NCBI RefSeq assembly: GCF_047308265.1
Contig: NZ_JBKQWY010000005.1
Span: 124,001 to 188,000 of the forward strand
Source of the DNA: Maricaulis sp047308265
GTDB taxonomy: Bacteria > Pseudomonadota > Alphaproteobacteria > Caulobacterales > Maricaulaceae
Direction of reading: 5' to 3'
Length of the DNA: 64,000 nt
This document shows, one piece after another, positions 52,040 through 60,499 of the stretch. Within the stretch, counting starts at the first letter, position 1; every line of letters begins with the position of its first letter. Under the pieces are notes generated by a model. It was not told the DNA's origin. It made no database searches and saw only the letters and a program-made list of their open reading frames with translations. The position numbers were made by a program, and so were the translations under genes.

Positions 52040-52453
52040 CTAGCGGCGCAGAAGATCGAGCGTGCGCTCCATCATCCGGCGCGTATTGTCGATCATGTTC
52101 AGATTCGCCTCATAGGTCCGCATGGCCTCGCGCATATCCATCATCTCGACCAGTGTCTGGACGTTGGGATATTTCACATACCCTTCCAGATCCGCGGCCG
52201 GATGCCCCGGCTCATAGCGCAGCTGGAAGTCGGACTGGTCCTCGTGCACCTCATTCATCTGCACCAGGTTGAGGCCGGTATACTTGTCCAGCTCGGCGTC
52301 AAACACCGGCACCTGGCGACGATAGGGATCCCCGCCGGGCTCGCTCGACACCGACTGGGCGTTGGCGATGTTTTCCGAGATGATGCGCATGCGCGCGCGC
52401 TGGGCCGCCAGGCCTGCCGCTGCGATCTCGAGTGTGTCATTGGTATGAGACAT
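52040..52453 (-). CDS. flgC: Flagellar proximal rod protein FlgC
   Basis: 137 residues. The N-terminal rod motif is AAAGLAAQRARMRIISENIA, then NAQS; the C-terminal heptad helix is MMDMREAMRTYEANLNMIDN. It forms the periplasmic rod. It lies between flgB (13 nt) and fliE (25 nt). Confidence 0.96.
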   Translation of the reverse strand: MSHTNDTLEIAAAGLAAQRARMRIISENIANAQSVSSEPGGDPYRRQVPVFDAELDKYTGLNLVQMNEVHEDQSDFQLRYEPGHPAADLEGYVKYPNVQTLVEMMDMREAMRTYEANLNMIDNTRRMMERTLDLLRR

Positions 52454-52466
52454 CGATTACTCCTGC

Positions 52467-52856
52467 CTATCCGCCCGGCGTGCGGACTGCCATGCGCAAC
52501 ATGCCCAGGCTCTTCTGGTACAGGCTCAACGCGGTCTCATAGCTCTGCCGGGTCTCGGCCGCCTTGATCATCTGTTCTTCCAGCACGACAGAATTGCCGT
52601 TCACGGTCGTTTCCGTGTCCGGGCGATCCTCGGTCTGCCAGGTGCGTCGCTCGCCGCGCGCGGTTTCCAGGGCGGCCGTACCCGAGCGCAATTGCGCCTG
52701 CAGCTCGCGATGAAACGCCGCCTGGTCGAGATCCTTGGGCGTGTAGCCCGGCGTATTGGCGTTGGCGACATTATCCGCAATCACGCTTTGACGCTGGTTT
52801 TGAAAGCCCAACGTCTCGCGCAGAAGATTAAGAACCGGAACATGATCGGGCCGCAT
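52467..52856 (-). CDS. flgB: Flagellar proximal rod protein FlgB
   Basis: 129 residues. The rod motif is RQSVIADNVANANTPGYTPK and the C-terminal helix MIKAAETRQSYETALSLYQK. First gene of the flgB-flgC-fliE operon; a CtrA box lies 48 nt upstream in the region shared with fliO. Confidence 0.96.
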   Translation of the reverse strand: MRPDHVPVLNLLRETLGFQNQRQSVIADNVANANTPGYTPKDLDQAAFHRELQAQLRSGTAALETARGERRTWQTEDRPDTETTVNGNSVVLEEQMIKAAETRQSYETALSLYQKSLGMLRMAVRTPGG

Positions 52857-52903
52857 GAGCGAATCCCCTTAAATCAAACTTGGTTAAGCTTGGTTAGGGC
52901 CGG

Positions 52904-52918
52904 TTAACGCCGTCTTAA
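52904..52918. promoter_or_regulatory. CtrA binding site between flgB and fliO
   Basis: TTAA-CGCCGTC-TTAA, followed by CC, matches the CtrA consensus TTAA-N7-TTAA, and its reverse complement does too. The surrounding 50 nt hold two more TTAA/TTAG half-sites (52869, 52884). It is placed to serve both flgB and fliO promoters. Confidence 0.75.
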
Positions 52919-52964
52919 CCGCATCACCTGACAGACGGTATTAGCTTATGAGACAGGCCCGACC

Positions 52965-53336
52965 ATGGATGCGGTGAACCTCTTTCAATACTTTGCAGCC
53001 CTCTTGATCCTGGCCGGCATGCTCGGGGCGCTGGGGCTTGTGGCCTATGCGATCCAGCGCGGCTGGATCCTGTCCAATCTGACCGGTCTGCGCATGACCG
53101 ATCCGCGTCGTCGTCGCCTGGAGATCTCCGAAACCCTGGTGCTGGACCCGCAGCGCCGGGTGATCATCCTGCGCCAGGACGAGCATGAACATGTCCTGCT
53201 GCTCGGTCGCAGTGGCGAAACCGTGCTGGCGCGTCAGGACGCGCCTCCGGTTCCGGAACCCGAGACTGCCCCGGAAACCTCCCCCGCCGAAGGTTCAACC
53301 AGCCTGCTTGCGCGTCTGAAAGGCCAAGCCCGATGA
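52965..53336 (+). CDS. fliO: Flagellar biosynthesis protein FliO
   Basis: 123 residues. One membrane helix (YFAALLILAGMLGALGLVAY) precedes a small cytoplasmic beta domain (RLEISETLVLDPQRRVIILR, HVLLLGRSGETVLAR) and a Pro/Glu-rich tail. FliO assists assembly of FliP into the export gate. Its stop overlaps the fliP start by 4 nt, so the two are translationally coupled. Confidence 0.87.
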   Translation: MDAVNLFQYFAALLILAGMLGALGLVAYAIQRGWILSNLTGLRMTDPRRRRLEISETLVLDPQRRVIILRQDEHEHVLLLGRSGETVLARQDAPPVPEPETAPETSPAEGSTSLLARLKGQAR

Positions 53337-54088
53337 AAAAGAGTGTCTGGATCTATATCGCCCTGTTCGCGCTGGGCATTCTCGCCATTCTCGGGCTAAG
53401 CTCGGGGGCCGAGGCGCAAAGCGTCACGATCGATACCGGCACCGAGGGCGAGCTGACCAATCGTGTCCTCCAGCTCATCGCCCTGCTGACCGTCCTCTCC
53501 CTCGCCCCCGGCCTGGTGATGATGACAACAAGCTTTGTGCGTATCGTGGTTGTCTTGTCCCTGCTGCGCACCGCGCTGGGTCTGCAGCAAAGCCCGCCCA
53601 ATGCCGTGCTGATCAGCCTGGCCCTCTTCCTGACGGCCTTCATCATGACCCCGGTCTTCACCGAGGCCTATAATGAGGGCATCGAACCCTTGCTCAATGA
53701 AGAGATCGAACTGACCGAGAGCTTTCAGCGTACATCGGAGCCGGTGAAGATGTTCATGCTCAGCCAGACGCGGGAAAATGATCTGGGCCTGTTTCTCGAC
53801 ATGTCCGGTCAGGCCATTCCCGAAACCCCGGAGGAGACCTCGTTCTGGGTCGTGGCCCCGGCCTTCATGATCTCCGAATTGCGCCGCGCCTTCGAGATCG
53901 GCTTTTTGATCTTTATCCCCTTCCTGGTGATCGATCTGGTGGTCGCCTCGATCCTGATGTCGATGGGTATGATGATGCTGCCGCCCATCGTGATCTCGCT
54001 CCCCTTCAAGCTGATCTTCTTTGTCCTGGTCGATGGCTGGGGCCTGATCGTCGGCTCGCTGGTGCAGAGTTTCGGCACGATAGGATAG
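53333..54088 (+). CDS. fliP: Flagellar export membrane protein FliP
   Basis: 251 residues with a cleavable signal peptide (ends SSGAEAQ) and membrane helices. Conserved blocks are MMTTSFVRIVVVLSLLRTAL, QQSPPNAVL, PAFMISELRRAFEIGFLIF and FIPFLVIDLVVASILMSMGM. It is the core of the export gate. It is coupled to fliO and convergent to the TPR gene. Confidence 0.97.
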   Translation: MKKSVWIYIALFALGILAILGLSSGAEAQSVTIDTGTEGELTNRVLQLIALLTVLSLAPGLVMMTTSFVRIVVVLSLLRTALGLQQSPPNAVLISLALFLTAFIMTPVFTEAYNEGIEPLLNEEIELTESFQRTSEPVKMFMLSQTRENDLGLFLDMSGQAIPETPEETSFWVVAPAFMISELRRAFEIGFLIFIPFLVIDLVVASILMSMGMMMLPPIVISLPFKLIFFVLVDGWGLIVGSLVQSFGTIG

Positions 54089-54118
54089 GCAGGCCGGGCA
54101 CGACCCGGCCGGTTCAAC

Positions 54119-57100
54119 CTAGCTCTCACCACCGCCCTGGAAGCGGGCCCTGAAGGGTTCCATGAAACTGTCAAGCGTATCGATACTGGCGATGTGAGAT
54201 GCCAGATCCGAGAAGCGCACATCACCCGGTGTATTATCGACACGGGTGAGCACTTCAAACGCTGCGGCCTGTTCGGTGCGCGCCATGGCGGCGCCATAGC
54301 GCTGTCCCAGACGCTGGGCGCCTGACAGATCACTATTGAGGGAATAGGCAATCGCCGCACGGATCAGATCGGTCTGTTCGGACGGGGTCAGCGGCGAGGC
54401 ATCGCGCCAGCGATCATTGAGCAGGGCTTCCAGACGCCGACCGGTCGCCGCCCAGTCCTGACGGTCCCAGGCGATGTCGGCGCGCAAGCGGTTGGCCCCG
54501 TCAGAGCGGTCACGCTCGATAATCTCCAGCGCCCCGTCGTAATATCCCAGCTCGGCCCGTGCGCGGGCTTCCAGGAGATAGCGTTCGGCCCGCAGCGCAT
54601 CGGGCATGCCGGCCACGCGCGAGCCCAAAAGCGTATTGAGCGCGTCTTCATACCGGCGATCCATCAGATAAATCACCGCCAGATCCGTCGCCACACGCGC
54701 GCGGGCCACCGGCTCACGCAGGCGGTAATCCACCTGGTGCTGGAGGAGTTCCGACGCCGGGCGCAACAGGTTGAAGGCAATCAAGCGATCGGCCAGACGA
54801 CGGATCATGCGATCACCATCGGCTCCGATCGGCGTGAGTTCCTGGTATTGATAAAACAGCGCCACCGCTTCGATCGGTGCCATGCGGTCAGCCTGGCCCT
54901 GCAGGAAAAGCCGTTCGAACACATTGGCCATTTCATCGCCAATCCGGCGCGCCGCCTCACTCTCGGGATAGCGTGCCCGGGCCGTCGCCATGGTTTCCAG
55001 ACCCTGGCTGTAGGCCCCGTCCTCGATGTAGAGCTGACCCAGCCGGCGCACGGTTTCCAGCTCGATGGAATCTCCCCGCCAGCGAAACCGCAGGTTTTCC
55101 AGCGCATCGATCGCTTCGGTCCGACTAATCAGTCCGGCTTCCATCTGGATGGAGTACATTTCGAGCAGGGCCCGCGCTTCCTGGGGTTCAAACCCGCTGT
55201 GCGCAATCTGGTCGAGCCGCTGGATCGCCGTTTCGGTCTGGCCTTCCGCATGCTCCATGCGCGCCTTAACGTATTCGGCGTCGAGCGCGGTTTCCTCGGA
55301 CATGTCCTCCTGCTCGGCCAACCGCAAATAGGCCGAGGCAGAGCTCAGATCATTGAGTTCCAGCGCCGTACGCGCCTGGGCGACCCGGATATGGCCACGC
55401 CAGGGCGAGGTATAGTGGAAAACCGCTTCATCCCCGGCTTCCAGCTGACGACGAGCCTCTTCCCATTTCTCCTGGCGTGCCGAGACCAGGCCTCGCCACA
55501 TCAACGCGGCCGGATCCATGTTGAGCGTGGGATCGGACAGGTATTCCTCGGCATCTTCCAGCCGGTGCATGCCATAGCTGGCGACCCCGCGCAGGGCCCG
55601 GACATGGCTGTCATTGGCCAGTTCCGGCTCGATCTCGATGGCGGTTTCCAACATGCCGAGCGCTTCGGCCGCCAGATCATTCGCCAGCAGGAAACGCGCG
55701 AGCGCCATACGACCGTCCGGCCCTTCTTCGATGGCTGTGCGACGTTGCCGCGCCGGCCATTCGCGATTGAACCGGCGATGTCCGGCCCAGGCCTCGAAAT
55801 CCATGAAGGCCGCCGAGGAGAGATTGGCCACAGACGCCGCCGCGACCTCGCTTGACCCCGCTGCGCCCGGGCTGAGGGTCAGACCGGAGGGCCGTTCCAG
55901 GACAGCCCCCTGCCCGATGAGTTCGAGCTGGAGATCATCGACATAGGGGGTTGCGGCCGCACCATGTGCGGACGGTAGCAGGGTCAGTGCCACAAAATCG
56001 CGTTGTGATGTCAGCCCCTGGACCGGTCCTCGCGCCGTGATGACCGCGATGCGGTCACCGACCACGGGATCATCCACCCAGCGGGCCGCCTGGGCCCCTT
56101 CAAGGTCGAGGACAATACGCCCCTTGCGACCGCGACGCGCATCGCGGCGCACACCCAGCGGCCGGGGCGGTGCCTCGATCCGTTCGGAAAAGACCAGCGT
56201 CCATAAATCACCATCCAGACGCGCTTCAGCCTGGATCGACGGGGCCGTGACAATCCGGGCTGCGACAAATCCCTCACCCGTAACGGTCTCGAATGAGCGC
56301 ACCTGGCCACGCCGGGTCTGGCCCAGCGCATCGAGATTCAGCTCGGCCTCGGCATCAAAAACCGCCCAGATGGCTTCGCCCCGACGGAACACCGCCGCAC
56401 CGACAGGAGCGGACCAGTTGAACCGGGCGAAGACATCCCCATTGGCTTCGTTGACGGCCACATTGACCACACCGTCTTCCGGCACGGGGTCATCGCGACC
56501 CTCCAGCGGGTCGTAGGCAATTGGTTCGGGCTCGTCTTCCGGTTCGTCCGGTGTATTGGCATCGCGATAAGCGCTGGCGAGCTCCTCCAGCATCTGGGTC
56601 GCGGGCGTGACGGTGGGGTCAGGCAGATCCACCACAACCCGATTGCCCTCACCCCATACTCGTGCCGCCACACCGGGCGCCAGGTCGAGGGAGAGCACGT
56701 ATTCATTGCCCTGACGCTCACCCGAGGCGGCATCGAGGAAACGCGGTGGCGATCCGGCCAGCTGGCCCAGAGCGATCTGCGCCGGCAGGGAGAAGGTCAC
56801 CGTGGCGTCATCATCACTCTGACTGAGCGTGTAATTGACCGGCTCCGCCCAGAGAAACTCGATACGGGTATATTCCGCGCTCTGGCCGATGCGGTAACTC
56901 ACCGGTACGGGATCAAGCACCACAACCGGGGTTTCGCTGACACGTGCCGCCTGTTCCGCAGCCCGGCGGGCGGCGTCCTGCTCGCGGGCGGCCCGGGGTG
57001 AAATGACCGGTTCGGGAGTCGGACTGCCCGGCGGCACAAGATCGATGGCGATCACATTATAGCTGGTGGAAATCACCGGCTCGACACCCGAGCGCATGGC

Positions 57101-57412
57101 GATGCGCAAACGGCGTCCGTCGGGATCCACCCGGGCCATGGCAGCAATATCGCCGATCTCGTCCACAAGCCCGTCCAGATCCGCCACGATGGGCTGGCTG
57201 AACTCCGCAACCACCACATTGGACAGCATTTCCGCCGAGGCCGTCAGGCCATCATCGCCCAGGCTTTCATCATAGGTAATCAGAATACGCGTCGCCGCGC
57301 CCTGGCGGTCCACCGACCAGGACACGACAGATTGCGCCCAGGCCGGTGCAGACACACAGACCAGGGCCGAGCTCGCGAGCAATCCGGCAAGATATCTAGC
57401 CGTTCGATCCAA
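54119..57412 (-). CDS. Large exported AMIN-like/TPR protein of the flagellar operon
   Basis: 1,097 residues from a TTG at 57412, chosen because GGAGG lies 6 nt before it and a signal peptide (ARYLAGLLASSALVCVSAPA) follows at once; ATG 57451 would put 13 residues before it and overlap motE by 56 nt. Residues ~20-520 hold at least three AMIN-like beta units (ISTSYNVIAIDLVPPG; ARVWGEGNRVVVDLPDP; KGRIVLDLEGAQAARW). The rest is tetratricopeptide repeats (for example ALRGVASYGMHRLEDAEEYL). Last in fliL-fliM-DUF6468-motE. It is likely a periplasmic scaffold for motor or stator assembly; function unproven. Confidence 0.75.
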   Translation of the reverse strand: MDRTARYLAGLLASSALVCVSAPAWAQSVVSWSVDRQGAATRILITYDESLGDDGLTASAEMLSNVVVAEFSQPIVADLDGLVDEIGDIAAMARVDPDGRRLRIAMRSGVEPVISTSYNVIAIDLVPPGSPTPEPVISPRAAREQDAARRAAEQAARVSETPVVVLDPVPVSYRIGQSAEYTRIEFLWAEPVNYTLSQSDDDATVTFSLPAQIALGQLAGSPPRFLDAASGERQGNEYVLSLDLAPGVAARVWGEGNRVVVDLPDPTVTPATQMLEELASAYRDANTPDEPEDEPEPIAYDPLEGRDDPVPEDGVVNVAVNEANGDVFARFNWSAPVGAAVFRRGEAIWAVFDAEAELNLDALGQTRRGQVRSFETVTGEGFVAARIVTAPSIQAEARLDGDLWTLVFSERIEAPPRPLGVRRDARRGRKGRIVLDLEGAQAARWVDDPVVGDRIAVITARGPVQGLTSQRDFVALTLLPSAHGAAATPYVDDLQLELIGQGAVLERPSGLTLSPGAAGSSEVAAASVANLSSAAFMDFEAWAGHRRFNREWPARQRRTAIEEGPDGRMALARFLLANDLAAEALGMLETAIEIEPELANDSHVRALRGVASYGMHRLEDAEEYLSDPTLNMDPAALMWRGLVSARQEKWEEARRQLEAGDEAVFHYTSPWRGHIRVAQARTALELNDLSSASAYLRLAEQEDMSEETALDAEYVKARMEHAEGQTETAIQRLDQIAHSGFEPQEARALLEMYSIQMEAGLISRTEAIDALENLRFRWRGDSIELETVRRLGQLYIEDGAYSQGLETMATARARYPESEAARRIGDEMANVFERLFLQGQADRMAPIEAVALFYQYQELTPIGADGDRMIRRLADRLIAFNLLRPASELLQHQVDYRLREPVARARVATDLAVIYLMDRRYEDALNTLLGSRVAGMPDALRAERYLLEARARAELGYYDGALEIIERDRSDGANRLRADIAWDRQDWAATGRRLEALLNDRWRDASPLTPSEQTDLIRAAIAYSLNSDLSGAQRLGQRYGAAMARTEQAAAFEVLTRVDNTPGDVRFSDLASHIASIDTLDSFMEPFRARFQGGGES

Positions 57413-58118
57413 GCCGCGCCTCCAGCTCGCCGGCTGTATCCGGCAGGTCATGGCGCTGGGCCAGACGCATGGTCAGATCCGCAGCCTGCGCTGCCGGCAT
57501 CGCCGCCAAGATCGGCCCCATCAAACGCTCCGCCATCACCGAAGCGACCTGGATCTGGGTTTGCGGGTCCATATTCATAAGAATGGGCGCTGCCTGTTCC
57601 GGGTCCATATTGGTCAGCATGGCCACGATACGGGTCATCTCGGCGGCTTCACGCTCGGACAATTCCCCGATCAGCGTGTTGATATCGGTCTCGAGCATGC
57701 GCAGCTCCTCGATCCGACGATCGACCCGCTGCTCCATCGCCATGATCAGCGCTTCGCGGGTTTCCAGTTCGGCCGCCTGGTTTTCAATCTCCTGCTGGCG
57801 ATCGCTCAGCGCTGTCAGGATATCCACCTCATAGGGGCTGACACCGGTCCGCTGGATAAAAGCCGCATTGGCATTTTCCACCGCACACTGATCCGACATC
57901 CCGGCCTCGGCCTCAGCGCTCTCGATCGGCTCCGCTTCAGCCTGGCCGCTCTCCTGCAAGGCCGCACTATCACTGTCAGTCCCCGCCTCGATTTCCTGGG
58001 CAGCGGCTTCTGCCGTCATGAAATCGAGCACGTCATTGAACAGGGACAGGGATTTTAGCGCAAAAAGGCCGCCCAGAAGGACCGCCAGTAGAGCGAGGAA
58101 ACGAACCGGTTCACGCAT
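57396..58118 (-). CDS. MotE-type flagellar protein
   Basis: 240 residues. An N-terminal membrane helix (FLALLAVLLGGLFALKSLSL) is followed by an acidic Ala/Glu linker, a coiled coil (ETREALIMAMEQRVDRRIEE) and a C-terminal MgtE-N-like domain (EAAEMTRIVAMLTNMDPEQA, then APILMNMDP). This matches MotE, the periplasmic chaperone of MotC in rhizobia, or its relatives. It lies 8 nt after the DUF6468 gene and overlaps the TPR gene start by 17 nt. Confidence 0.82.
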   Translation of the reverse strand: MREPVRFLALLAVLLGGLFALKSLSLFNDVLDFMTAEAAAQEIEAGTDSDSAALQESGQAEAEPIESAEAEAGMSDQCAVENANAAFIQRTGVSPYEVDILTALSDRQQEIENQAAELETREALIMAMEQRVDRRIEELRMLETDINTLIGELSEREAAEMTRIVAMLTNMDPEQAAPILMNMDPQTQIQVASVMAERLMGPILAAMPAAQAADLTMRLAQRHDLPDTAGELEARLGSNG

Positions 58119-58126
58119 AACAGCCT

Positions 58127-58519
58127 CTAACGGATATCCTTGAGATCATTCATGACATTCGACCCGGACCCCTGCGGAAAAATCTCCGAGGCCCGGCGAC
58201 GACCCGTGCGGCGCGTGCTCAGGCTCTCGCCCTTGCGATTGGCCCGGTCAGACACCAGGGACAACTCGTCCGACAAGCTGCGCGCCTCGGTGATGCGCTT
58301 TTCCAGGATTTCCGAGGACTGGGTCGTCGCCCGCTCCAGGGCCAGCAAGCTGGCCCGCGCCCGGTCTGTCGCCTCGTTCAGCGCAACCACGCTTTCACGC
58401 ACGCCATCCTGGCCGTTTTTCAACGCCCGCAAACGGGCATCCACCCGCCAGCACAAAAAGGCTGCCACGATGAGAAGAGCGGCAACCGCCCCCTCAAACA
58501 TCAAACCCGCCATCGTCAT
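58127..58519 (-). CDS. DUF6468 protein of the fliM operon
   Basis: 130 residues. An N-terminal membrane helix (AGLMFEGAVAALLIVAAFLC) is followed by a long helix (RLRALKNGQDGVRESVVALN) and a basic tail. It matches the DUF6468 family found next to fliM/fliL in alphaproteobacteria. Its start overlaps the fliM stop by 4 nt. A role in stator or C-ring assembly is guesswork. Confidence 0.8.
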   Translation of the reverse strand: MTMAGLMFEGAVAALLIVAAFLCWRVDARLRALKNGQDGVRESVVALNEATDRARASLLALERATTQSSEILEKRITEARSLSDELSLVSDRANRKGESLSTRRTGRRRASEIFPQGSGSNVMNDLKDIR

Positions 58520-59649
58520 GTGAACCTCATCATTGCTTTCTTGGCGCCGGGCGAAAGCGGTCCGTTCAGCCGCAGCGCAACATTATGTCCGATCCGCCCC
58601 ATGCGACCGCGCGTCAGCGAGACATTGCCGCAGCGCAATTCCACTTCGCTATGGGGTGAGGCATCGAGGTAAAACGTGTCACCGACCTTGAGGTCTGCCA
58701 CATCGCCGAGCTTGATTTTCTGCTCGTCGAGCACGGCATGGACTTCCATCTTGGTCGACCACAGCTCGGTGGCCAGGTGGCCTTCCCAGATATTATCCCG
58801 GCCGAACTTTTCCCCCATGAATTGCTGCAGGAGCATTTTCCGAATGGGCTCCAGCGTCGCATAGGGCAACAAGAGCTCGATTCGACCCCCGCGGTCTTCC
58901 ATGTCGATCCGCAGTTTCACAAGGATGGCGGCATTGGCCGGGCGGGCGATCGCAGCAAAACGCGGATTGGTTTCAACGCGTTCCAGATCAAACTCAACTT
59001 CTGTCAACGGCTGGAAGGCCTGTTTGGCATCTTGCAGCACGACCTCGATCATGCGCTGCACCAGCATGCGCTCAATCGTGGTGTAGGGACGCCCTTCGAT
59101 CCGCATGGCCGACGTACCCCGGCGACCGCCCAGTAGAACATCCACGATCGAGTAGATCAGGTTGGAATCGACCGTCAGCAGGCCGTAATTGTCGAGCTGT
59201 TTCGCGCGGAAGACGGCCAGGATGGCGGGCAGCGGGATGGAGTTGAGATAATCGCCGAAACGGATCGAGGAGATGTTATCGAGACTGACCTCGACATTGT
59301 CAGACGTGAAATTGCGCAGCGAGGTCGTCATCAACCGCACAAGGCGGTCGAACACGATCTCCAGCATGGGCAGGCGCTCATAGGAGACCAGGGCGGAATT
59401 GATGATCGCGCGAATGCCCGACTTGTCCGCGCCATCCTCATCGGTCAGCGAGAAGCCGAGCAGGCTGTCAATCTCATCCTGGTTGAGGATACGCTCAGGA
59501 CCACTGCCTACACTAGGCAGTTCCTCAGCATCATCCTCACCGCCAACCATGGCCTCCCATTCAGAGGCCAGATCAAGATCATCGCCGCCCTCGGCCATGG
59601 CCTCCCATTCGGCGGCCAGTTCGTCCTGATCAATATCGTCGTCCGACAT
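58516..59649 (-). CDS. fliM: Flagellar motor switch protein FliM
   Basis: 377 residues. The N-terminus is extended and highly acidic, with a repeated EWEAMAEGG / SEWEAMVGG unit before LNQDEIDSLLGFSL, the part that normally binds CheY-P. The middle domain has LPMLEIVFDRLVRLMTTSLR, and the C-terminal SpoA domain has GNVSLTRGRMGRIGHNVALR. It forms the C-ring. The doubled acidic stretch is not usual in enteric FliM. Confidence 0.95.
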   Translation of the reverse strand: MSDDDIDQDELAAEWEAMAEGGDDLDLASEWEAMVGGEDDAEELPSVGSGPERILNQDEIDSLLGFSLTDEDGADKSGIRAIINSALVSYERLPMLEIVFDRLVRLMTTSLRNFTSDNVEVSLDNISSIRFGDYLNSIPLPAILAVFRAKQLDNYGLLTVDSNLIYSIVDVLLGGRRGTSAMRIEGRPYTTIERMLVQRMIEVVLQDAKQAFQPLTEVEFDLERVETNPRFAAIARPANAAILVKLRIDMEDRGGRIELLLPYATLEPIRKMLLQQFMGEKFGRDNIWEGHLATELWSTKMEVHAVLDEQKIKLGDVADLKVGDTFYLDASPHSEVELRCGNVSLTRGRMGRIGHNVALRLNGPLSPGAKKAMMRFT

Positions 59650-59658
59650 GCGTCGTTC

Positions 59659-60240
59659 CTAGTCCGAAATCAAAAAGCGGAGAATCAGGACCTGATTCAC
59701 CTCATTGGGGGCAATCGCCAGATTCACCCGGCGCAGCAATTCCAGTTTCAGCCGGTGATTGCCTGCAGACCCGTAGAGATCGTCTTCACGCAGCTCGCGC
59801 AGGAAGGTGGTCATCTGATCGATCACGACCGGCATTTGCGCATCCAGCACCTCGACCAGATGCGGATCGGTAATCTCCAGCGACAATTCCAGCTGCATCA
59901 AGAGAGGCCGACCGTCCGAACCGCGAATATTCACGATGATCGGATGGCCGCTCTCCTGGCTGATCTCGTAATAATAGAGTTCTTCATGGTGCGCCTCGCC
60001 GGAGCCATGACCATCACCATGATCACCTTCGCCATCATGGCCTTCGCCGTGTTCATCCACATGCTCGGCCACGACCTCTTCTTCGCCACCGCCGCTGAGG
60101 AACATGAAAGCGCCCACACCGCCCAGCAGAAGGATCAACACCGGCAACCCGATAAACAGGCCCAGCTTCATGATCGACGGCTTGGACTTGGCTTCGCCTT
60201 CGCCTTCGCCGTCTTCAATTTCTTCTGCGTCGTCCGACAT
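59659..60240 (-). CDS. fliL: Flagellar basal body protein FliL
   Basis: 193 residues. A short acidic cytoplasmic start is followed by one membrane helix (LGLFIGLPVLILLLGGVGAF) and a His/Glu/Gly-rich linker (EHVDEHGEGHDGEGDHGDGH) that could bind metal. The periplasmic FliL domain includes LLMQLELSLEITDPHLVEVL. It supports the stator. First in fliL-fliM-DUF6468-motE-TPR and divergent from flgF. Confidence 0.94.
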   Translation of the reverse strand: MSDDAEEIEDGEGEGEAKSKPSIMKLGLFIGLPVLILLLGGVGAFMFLSGGGEEEVVAEHVDEHGEGHDGEGDHGDGHGSGEAHHEELYYYEISQESGHPIIVNIRGSDGRPLLMQLELSLEITDPHLVEVLDAQMPVVIDQMTTFLRELREDDLYGSAGNHRLKLELLRRVNLAIAPNEVNQVLILRFLISD

Positions 60241-60419
60241 GAATCAGCTCCAAAAGGGGAATCGTCGAAAATGATTAACGTCGCTGGCGGTTAACGTTCC
60301 GTAGCCATCCGTAAAAACTGGGCAAATTTTGCCGCCCAGATGCAGCATGATTCCCCGGCCCTGCCGGGCAGAATCCACCCACCTCAGCGTAAGTCATTGA
60401 TTTATAAATGCGTTAACCT

Positions 60420-60434
60420 TGGCACGCCGCGTGC
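60420..60434 (+). promoter_or_regulatory. Sigma-54 promoter of flgF
   Basis: TGGCACGCCGCGTGC matches the RpoN -24/-12 consensus TGGCACG-N4-TTGC: GG at -24, GC at -12 and the correct spacing. It lies 65 nt before the flgF ATG. A TTAACC half-site lies just before it (60413-60418). In Caulobacter the flgFGAH-type class III genes use sigma-54 with FlbD. Confidence 0.75.
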
Positions 60435-60499
60435 AACTTGGGTCAGCAACCGTCACCAAAGAACGGTGTTTTATAGGCTTCCAGAACGGAACGAGCCCG

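Noticed and set aside
60257..60294. Two TTAA elements before fliL as a CtrA box
   Set aside because: The spacing is 12 nt rather than 7, so it does not match the CtrA consensus.
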